A stretch of 64,000 nt of DNA from Paraphaeosphaeria minitans. Taxonomy: Eukaryota > Ascomycota > Dothideomycetes > Pleosporales > Didymosphaeriaceae. The notes under the pieces were generated by a model that ran no database searches, was not told the origin of the DNA, and was given only the letters and a program-made list of their open reading frames with translations. The stretch covers positions 124,001 through 188,000 of the forward strand of contig WJXW01000017.1 of assembly GCA_015832175.1 (NCBI GenBank), read 5' to 3'. The position numbers were made by a program, and so were the translations under genes. The stretch's first letter is position 1. Every line of letters starts with the position of its first letter. Below, in pieces: positions 56,892-64,000 of the stretch.

Positions 56892-57329
56892 TGTAAAGAG
56901 GAGGTATAGGCTAGAGGATAAAGGGTAACCTTCTAGACCTTCTAGTACCTTCTCTCCCCTAGTACTAGTTACCTAGAATAGTAGAGACTAGAGTAATAGA
57001 GGGTAGATCGAACGTAGTTAAATAGAGCAATAAAACCTTAGGTATAGGCTTAGAATTGCTATCTAGGATAGAGAGTATACGTAGAAGGTAACTCTCCTTA
57101 TATACATACAATAGAGATTCTAGAGTATTCTACTTAGTAATTCTCTACTATCTATGACGTTACCTATAACGTCACCTATGACGTCACCTTATGACGTCAC
57201 CTTATGACGTCACCTATAACGTTACCTAGTATCCATAGGGCTATAACGTCATTATAACGTCATTATAGAAAGTTCTAGAATATAGAAAAGGTAACTCTAG
57301 GAACCTTTAAAGGTTACCTATTCCTTACA
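56892..57329 (-). repeat. LTR of Copia M (438 bp)
   Basis: TGTAAAGAGGAGG at the left, ATTCCTTACA at the right. It contains the CRE-like array and AAGTTCTAGAATATAGAA (heat-shock-element-like spacing, weak). Confidence 0.82.
57155..57262. promoter_or_regulatory. Array of eight CRE-like sites in the M LTR
   Basis: Perfect TGACGTCA palindromes at 57179-57186, 57192-57199 and 57205-57212. One-base or two-base variants (TGACGTTA, TAACGTCA, TAACGTTA) at 57155, 57167, 57217, 57244 and 57255. Spacing is 11-13 bp, except for one gap of 27 bp. TGACGTCA is the binding site of ATF/CREB bZIP factors such as fungal Atf1. Confidence 0.8.
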
Positions 57330-57459
57330 CACCCCCTTAACCTTTAATAGGTTTCTAGGGTAATAAATAACCCTTTTTTAAATATTATAGGGATTAAACA
57401 ATTTCTTTAAGCTAGTCCCTTTAAAATAATTTAGAGGACTTTTTAGCCTTATTTTTTCT

Positions 57460-57936
57460 TTAGGTTTTGTTTAAACCTATAACTTTATGAAAAGCTTCTA
57501 GTTTAGGCTTACTTATAGCCTTTGTGAGAATATCTGCTAGAAGAATACTAGTATTAATATAAACTAGTTTAATCTTGTTCTCTAGCACGTTTTGTCTTAG
57601 GAAGTAATAGGAAATATCTATATGCTTAGTTCTAGTATAGTAAATAGGGTTTTTAGCTAGATCTAAAGCAGATTGGCTATTACTTTCTATAGTGCTTAAG
57701 GAGTTAAAATTATAATACTCCTTTAAAGGTAGGAAACTAAATAGTTCCTTTATAAAAGTATTTAGGTATAAAGACTCTTTAGTAGCTTCTTTTAAAGCTA
57801 TATATTCAGCTTCTGCGCTACTTAGGGTAACAGTTTTTCGTAGTTTTAATAGCCAGGATATGGCTACTCTATTACTAGAGGTATCTAGTAGAAATAGGTT
57901 GCCTATAGTAGATTTTCTAGAGTCTAAATCACCCCC
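57460..57936 (-). pseudogene. Copia RNase H domain of M, 159 codons still open
   Basis: Minus strand from a TAG at 57938-57936 to TAA at 57460: DLDSRKST, SNRVAISWLLKLRKTV, LSSAEAEYIALKEATKE, ARTKHIDISYYFLRQN-like text and VYINTSILLADILTKAI. This is the C-terminal Ty1/Copia RNase H signature. One stop precedes it (D-W-G-G read as D-stop-G-G), and open text continues to about 58028. Only one RIP-type stop in about 185 codons. Confidence 0.9.
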
Positions 57937-58028
57937 CTAATCCGAATCACTAACCCCTATTAAGTCTAGGGATTTAGATTAGTTTAGAGATAAATCTAGT
58001 TTATAATCTTATGTTTTAACTAGATAAC

Positions 58029-59926
58029 TATTAGAACCCTGGGTACCTGGCTGGGCTCTAGGATAGTAAGGGCCAGCCGGATGCAGGTAGAGATTACCTA
58101 ATCCAAGGCTATATAGTTCTATTGCTAACAGAGTAATCCGGCAGCAATTCGTCTATCCTCTATCCTATATCCTACTATATAATCCACCATTGTTTCACAT
58201 CTAAAGCTAAAGCTACATTACTTATGCCTAACTTCTAATATTTAAATCGCTTACTATATATACAAGCAGTTTAGTTTTAAAAGATTTCTACTTATAATAA
58301 CTAGGCTATAATAGTAAATACCTTATAGTCTACACGCTCTTGTACCTAATACTAGAATATTTAGGAGCCTATAAGAGGGGAATCCTTATATTTAAGCCTA
58401 TCTCCTATACTAAGTAAGCTAGAGGACTAGCGTGCTCCTCTTCTTATATATTAGGGTTAGTCTGCGCCTAGACGCGCTAGAGAAGGCTAAGTTAGGACAC
58501 TTCTAGATGTTAAGAATAATTCTTCTAGCACTATTCTTAAATAGCTTAAGAAAGCTAAACAATAGCTTACAAAGAGAAGAAATGTGGCTAAACTTAATAG
58601 AATTAACTAGATAAAATAGTAATAGGAGGTAGAAGACACTTAAGCCCTATATAAGCCTATAAGAGATCTTACTAAGACGTAGAATCCCCTTAAGGTATCT
58701 TTATTACAACCTTTATAAAAGCAGCCGCATAAATATATCTAAAGGGACTAATAGGAGTTTAATTGTTAGAGAGATAACTATAAGCTCTATTTCTAGTCTT
58801 TAAAGGACTACTTTGCGGATAAGGACTTTAAAGTTACCTACGCCCTCTAGTATATATTAGATGTCTACTGTATAGTATAGAGAACTAAAGTTTAAGCCTA
58901 GTTATTAATAGACCCTAACTAGTTACCTACTTAGGCTAACTTAAAGGATAAGATACTAGAAGCTTTAAGATCTTTTAAAGAAAGGCGCTAGTTAGCGTAT
59001 AATTAGCTTAAGAGATACTAATAGAGACTAAATTCGAGCTTATTAGAGCTGTTAGATTATTTATAAAGTTACTAAGAGGAGCTAGAAATAATAAACTTTA
59101 AATAATAAAAGCTAGAATATGTAGAATCGCTCCTACTTTCTATGTAATAGTAGCTATAAGCAATCGCCTTAGGGCTCTAAGTTATAGTTATAGATGTTAA
59201 ACTTTAAGCTTTAATTATTTATTAGATAGATAAGCTAAATTAAGGATTTTTAGCTCCTAACCTATACTTAAAAGGTATAGAACATTAACACCTAGAGTAA
59301 CTAGATTCTAGGAGAGACAAAAAACCCTAAAAAGTAGTTAAAAGACTAAGAAAGCGGGGTAATAGCATTAAGAGTCTTAAGTTAGTGCTATCTAGCACTA
59401 GACTACTAGTAACTAACACTTCTTACTAGCATTATAAAAGGCTAGGCCACTTAAGACCTAATTACTCTACTCTAGATAAGCTAGCTACACTTAGAACCTA
59501 AGATGCCTAGTTTATACATAATAGGGAATAAGGTGTAGGAAAAAGTAGAGGATAGAAGGAGTAGTAGCTACCTTTACTACCTATATATTAATAGTTGTAA
59601 GGCACCTTAATAAAGTCCTAGAGGTAAGATAGTTAGGATCTCCTTTTAACTAGCTTTATACCTAGCTAAGGGGAATGCTTATTCTCTTAGCTAGAGTTAA
59701 AAAGGATACTATTAACGCCTTAGTAGATTCTGCTTTAGCGTTAAACCTCTTTTCACTACAAAAGGTAAAAGAGTGGGGGGTTAATATTAAACTATTAATA
59801 GGGTTGCCTACTTAGGTAGTAAATAGGTCTAATATTAAGGTTTATAGCACAATAGTGCTATTAATAGAACTTAAGGACTTACGTAGGCAAAAGTAATAAT
59901 AGGAGGTACCTTATGTAGTTACTAAC
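58029..59926 (+). mobile_element. Copia-type element fragment N inserted in M
   Basis: Begins with an LTR-like stretch 58029-58199 (TATTAGAACCCTGGGTACC to TTTCACA), clearly less AT-rich than its surroundings. RIP-broken gag-like text follows in plus (KDKILEALRSFKERR near 58950, ELLDYL and further). No second LTR is seen and the LTR ends rest on one copy. It stops where the P LTR begins. Confidence 0.6.
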
Positions 59927-60121
59927 TGTTGTGGTAAAAAGGACTCGAACTATTATAGGATATTTAGGAGCAGAGTTGTAAAGAATACAAATAGCTAATT
60001 GTAGGAAAGGATGCCAAAAGGGTAGACTATATACAAAAGAAACAAGCCTCTTAGCAAGAATCCTATAATATAAATTAGTAGATCTAGAAAGAAATACAGA
60101 AGTAAGTGTTTTACTTTAACA
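59927..60121 (-). repeat. LTR P (195 bp) of another reversed element
   Basis: TGTTGTGGTAAAAAGG to CTTTAACA, followed by CACCCCCTAGG, the complement of a polypurine tract. It is therefore the 3' LTR of a minus-strand element. Only one copy is in the window. Confidence 0.65.
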
Positions 60122-61800
60122 CACCCCCTAGGTAGTCGCTTAAAGCGGATTACCTATTTTAAGAAGTAATTTTTAATTGTCTAAATCCTTTCTAAAGATC
60201 TTTAAAAAACCATCTAAAGGCTGTTTAAAAATTAAAAAACTATTAAGAATTATTCTTCTAAATTTCCTTATCTTAAGAACAGCGATTCTATTACCTCCTA
60301 TTTATTATAATAGTAAAACAATCGCTGTTTATCTTTTAAATCACAAATCCTATTATAAATTATGTCTAGAATCTCTTCTTCTAGTAGGTTAGGAGCTTAT
60401 AAGTATAGCATAAAGGCCTAGAGCGTAAACACTTTTATTCTGCTACTCTTTTTACTTACTTCCTATTAACTATAAGGTAATTTCCCCGCTCTTACTAGCT
60501 AGTAAGTATAATAGGCAGGCGCGTTTTAATTAAGAAGGAGCAGTAGTAAAAGAAATAAGTAGTAAGGAAGGAGCGCATTTAGCGCTTAATAATTAGATAG
60601 GCAGTAGAGTATATAAGCCCTTTACTAGCGCTTAATCTTCTCTTTTTAATCCTTTACTTTTAACGCTTTAACTTCTTATCTAATTTAAGTCTACTAGTTT
60701 AAGCCTTTAAATTTTACTACCTTATAGTATATTCTCTTCTTTTAATTATTATCTTACGCTCTTTCTATTATTTAGAGCTTTACTAACTCTTTTAGATATC
60801 TAATAACTTAGCTAAAGTACACGCAGTAAAGGCTGTAAAAGCTGCTAAATAAAGCTCTTAATTCTTTTACTAAGATTCTTCTACTTCTTTTACTCTACTA
60901 GCTCCTCCTACCTTAGCTCTAGGCCTTTAGTAATTACTTAGTGCTCTTAGATAAGTAAGCTGCTTAGGCTACTTAAAAGGAGCTCTAGTAAGAAAGAGTA
61001 ATAAACGCTACTATAATAATGCTTTAAGCTTAGGCAGGCGCTATTATACCTACTTTACCCACTTTTACACTGCTATATATAGGATTATCCTATTACTTTA
61101 GCTAATTTTGCTAATTATTTCTATAGCTAGCTATATATTTAGACTCTAGCTATAGATTTTATTTACTATTAACTATTAGAGGGTGCTAATATAAGCTTTT
61201 ATTTTAAGATTCTTTCTAGGTTTAGCTAATACTTTTTATAGGAGAGGCTAATTACTAAGCTACATAAAAAAGTTAAGGTGGCTTTATAAGCTCCTTTTCT
61301 TACTAGTAGTTAGGAGGAGTAAGCTTAGTATATAGCTACTATCCTACTCCCTCCTTTCTAGCTAATTTTTAGTAGAGGATAGGGTAATTACTCTTCTACC
61401 TTATTTATTAAGGAGCAGCGCAGTTGCAGCTAATACACTAATTAAAATAGCTAGATAAGTAACCTATTAGCTCTAAAGTAGAGTAGAGGCTAGGTAAGTG
61501 CTTCTCCTCTTACTAGTTAAAAAAGGGGAGGCTAAGGTAAGCTATTACCTACTACTAATTAAAAAAGAGGTAGAAGAGGTAGATAGGGTAAAGAATTACC
61601 TACTATAGAGAGGAGGAGAGGAGGAGGATAGGGAGAATCTCCTACTACTAATTATAGGGGAGATTCTTGCACCTCTGTAATTAAGTAGAGGAAGAAAAGG
61701 GTTTATAAGCTTATAAATAAGCTCTTTAATCTCCTCTTTCTCTAATTCCTATTTTCCCTCTAATCTTTTCTTTCTTTTTTTTTCTTTTCTTGTTTCCTAG
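60122..61800. other. Unresolved RIP-degraded retroelement DNA
   Basis: On the minus strand about 60180-60392 reads like degraded protein (EEEILDIIYNRICDLKDK, then EVIESLFL). A 10-bp inverted repeat AACAGCGATT/AATCGCTGTT spans 60281-60332. The rest probably holds the 3' LTR of Q (TATA-like GTATATAAGCCC near 60610; a pyrimidine tract at about 61760-61795 would be Q's polypurine tract on the minus strand). The 71-codon plus frame at 60177 is not convincing as a gene. Confidence 0.4.
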
Positions 61801-61859
61801 CTCTAAATTAATAATTCTAGGTAGTTAATAGATTAATTCTCTACTTACTTACTTTTATT

Positions 61860-64000
61860 CTATAATTATTATACTTATATTTTATAGATTTAATAGCCTT
61901 TTAAATCTATTAAACTGCTAATAAGTAAGAGCCTTTATAAGGCCATCTGCTAGCATTTTGCTAGTTAAAAAATATTCTACTTAAAATAATTCTTTTACAT
62001 ACTCTTACTATAACTATATATTCTAAATATCTATATAGCATAGTTAAGTAGTAATTCTTTTGTTCTTTCTAATCACTAAACAAATAGTTTAAAAATTGTT
62101 ATAATAGACCTTCTATAAAGGTCCTAGATCTAGAGTAAGCTTAGTAAAGAATCTCTTAATTACTATAGCTTCTTTACTTATATATTTAAGCGCTAGAAGC
62201 TCTAATTCTATTATTAAAGTAGTAATTGTGTTCTATTAAGCTGCTTTCTATAGGATAGCTCCTCTAAATAATAGGATAATATATCTATAGGAAGATTGCT
62301 GTGATATCAGATTATTAGTAAAAGAGACATCTCTATATATTAGCAGATTAGGTCTATTGTAGCCACTAAAGACTATAGCCTGCTATTTAGTTTAATAGAG
62401 GTAAAGGATTACACAGTTAATAGCAGCAAAGTGTTTTTTACTTAGATTTATTAGAAAGTGTGATAGCTTTAACACTATAAAGGCTATATCTAGGCGTAGC
62501 ATAATTACTGTGTAGAGAGCTAATCCTACCTCTTCTTAAAAGAGCTTTATTTCTTAAGGAGTAGCTTCTCCTGTGCTTAGAACGAGATCTTCTACTAATA
62601 GAGGTATAGGAGGGAAGCTCCTAGAGTTTAAAAGGTTAAACTTTTTTATAATCTTATTAATATAGGTATTATAGACTAGAGAAATTAATTTTGCTTCTCT
62701 GTCCCTAATTACTTAAACACCTAAGAACTACTCTACTAGTCCTTTTAATTTAATTTTATATTTGTTTATAATCTTTTTTTAAAAATCTAGGGCTTCTTTC
62801 TCTTTACTCTTGTAATAGAGAAGAAGAATATTATTAATATAAAATAGAATAATAATACTTTAATTACTATTAAAGAAAAGGTATAGCTCTTCTAGCGAAG
62901 CTAAGAGTCTATAAGATTCAAGTAATCCTGTAAATTCTTTATACTAAAGAAGTAGTAAATCTGTTAAGCTATATAAAGCTTAATTTAATCTTACACACTT
63001 TTCTACCTTTTTAAAACTATTAGGTAGTTTATAAGTTACTAGATTAGCGGCTATAATAAAAGTATTTAGAAACGCTTCTACTATATTAAATTATAAGATT
63101 TCTAGATTAAATTCTACTACTATAGCTACAGCTAATTAAAAAGATCTCACTGCTAGGGTAGTAGTGTAGGTAGAGTAGAGAGTATTTTTTTTCTAAAGAT
63201 CTCCTCTTACAATAATTTAAGCTTTACACTTTTTAAAGTATCTATTTTAATTAAACTTATAGGTAAAGACCTACTTTAAAGGGAGTAGTCGCTCTAATAC
63301 CTCTAATTATTTAATCTCTGTCTAGGTACTTTTATCTTACAAAGTTAAGATCTCCTTATAAGCAGTAAAGAGGAATAGGTTCTTATATAGATAATTATAA
63401 AGGTGTTTCTATAGGATTGGCTCTAGTGTAAGCTCGTTTCTGTAAGCCTAAGCTGTATAAGACGCTCTAGGCGCCTTTCTAAGCATAGAAGCGAATACTA
63501 TTATATTTAGTGTAATATATTCTTCTTACTTAGACTAGGCCTCTACTACTTCTAGTATAAACATATACTCTAATATTATATTAACATCACTTTAAAGATA
63601 ATTAGTAATTAGTGTATAAGCACTTAGCTTCTACGTACCCCTTAGCTAATTGTTCTAATTATTTTACTTCCTTAATCTTTGTAATAGTAGATAGCGATTT
63701 ATTAGTTAGTTAATTTCTAGTGCTTTACTATAATTTCGCCTACTTATTCTACTTACCTTTAGATAGATCTGCCTTCGCCTTTAGTGTGCTAGTAGGTTAT
63801 CTACTTTATCTAGCGTAATTAAGTTATCTGCGCTAGGTTAATTAGTAACCTAATTAGTTTCTACTAATAAATAGGGTATTAAATCCCTAGATTCTGGCAG
63901 GCTAGCTCTCTTAGTAGTGTTCTAGTGGCTGCTAGATATCTCTTAATCGCTTAATAGATTACCTCTAAGATTACCTAGCTCTAGTGTCTAATTAGGGGTT
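61860..64000 (-). pseudogene. Copia pol of element Q (RT-RNase H), reversed, running off the window
   Basis: The minus strand reads right to left into reverse transcriptase and RNase H: INKIIKKFNLLNSRSFPPIP (about 62670-62610), ALYTVIMLRLDIAFIVLKLS (about 62520-62460), VSFTNNLISQQSSYRYIILL-like text (about 62330-62265), ELELLALKYISKEAI (about 62195-62150) and MLADGLIKAL near 61965-61925. This is the Ty1/Copia order. Stops are of RIP type. Integrase and gag would lie right of 64000. Confidence 0.85.

Larger units (their letters stand above)
56892..58028 (-). mobile_element. Copia-type element M, reversed, cut by N
   Basis: LTR 56892-57329, then a C-rich tract that reads GGGGGTG on the element strand (polypurine tract), then RNase H. 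It is inserted in K; the TSD candidate is TAAAG (56887-56891), but the right end is not seen. Damage is lighter than in the Gypsy elements. Confidence 0.85.
12791..64000. other. AT-rich, RIP-degraded retrotransposon domain
   Basis: From about 12.8 kb to the right edge the sequence is dominated by TA and CTAG steps. No frame above 75 codons begins with a start codon, and every recognisable coding stretch is broken by TAG/TAA at positions where CAG, CAA or TGG is expected. LTR pairs within one insertion differ almost only by C/T and G/A. This is the mark of RIP, a premeiotic ascomycete defence against repeats. The domain should be gene-empty and probably heterochromatic (inference). Confidence 0.93.

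Noticed and set aside
59935..59955. Possible tRNA 3' half (GTTCGAGTCC on the minus strand)
   Set aside because: No matching acceptor, D or anticodon arms nearby; it lies at the end of LTR P.
60177..60392. 71-codon plus-strand frame in the RIP domain
   Set aside because: Lys/Leu/Ile-rich chance opening; the minus strand at the same place reads more like degraded protein.

Overview
The window is nuclear DNA of a filamentous ascomycete (Pezizomycotina, probably Dothideomycetes; species not assignable). The evidence is short introns of 48-59 nt with fungal branch sites, CT-rich promoters, an INO80 Ies4 subunit, a RanBPM-type SPRY protein start, a PhiA-like secreted protein, and a large AT-rich domain carrying the C-to-T/G-to-A damage of repeat-induced point mutation (RIP).

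Positions 1-12.8 kb are a GC-balanced, gene-bearing arm. It holds, in order: the N-terminus of a RanBPM-like protein (1-523, minus, cut by the window edge); an Ies4 homologue with a GC-AG intron (2069-2830, minus); an uncharacterised disordered protein (4658-5479, minus); a secreted PhiA-like protein with a 7-residue tandem repeat tail (8236-9422, plus); and an uncharacterised protein with another GC-AG intron (10376-12172, plus). The long spacers hold several minisatellites. No common pathway links these genes.

Positions 12.8-64 kb are one RIP-degraded block of LTR retrotransposons with no intact gene. Working from LTR pairs and target-site duplications (TSDs), I could take apart most of it as a nested stack. 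A gag-only element J1 is split by its sister J2 (15000-55051), J2 by Gypsy element H (16441-53448), H by a solo LTR, by chromovirus E1 (20676-27810) and by chromovirus F (30430-50207), F by a reversed E copy (E2, 35363-48476), and E2 by G (36685-43266). That is six insertion levels. To the right lie a truncated F/G relative (K), a reversed Copia whose LTR carries eight CRE-like sites (M), a second Copia-type fragment (N), an LTR (P), and a reversed Copia pol running off the window edge (Q).

The most unusual observation is that the three chromovirus types E, F and G each carry an antisense gene between pol and the 3' LTR. In E it encodes a signal-peptide protein and keeps its frame in both copies. 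In F and G it encodes Cys-rich plus coiled-coil proteins starting about 40 bp from the LTR.
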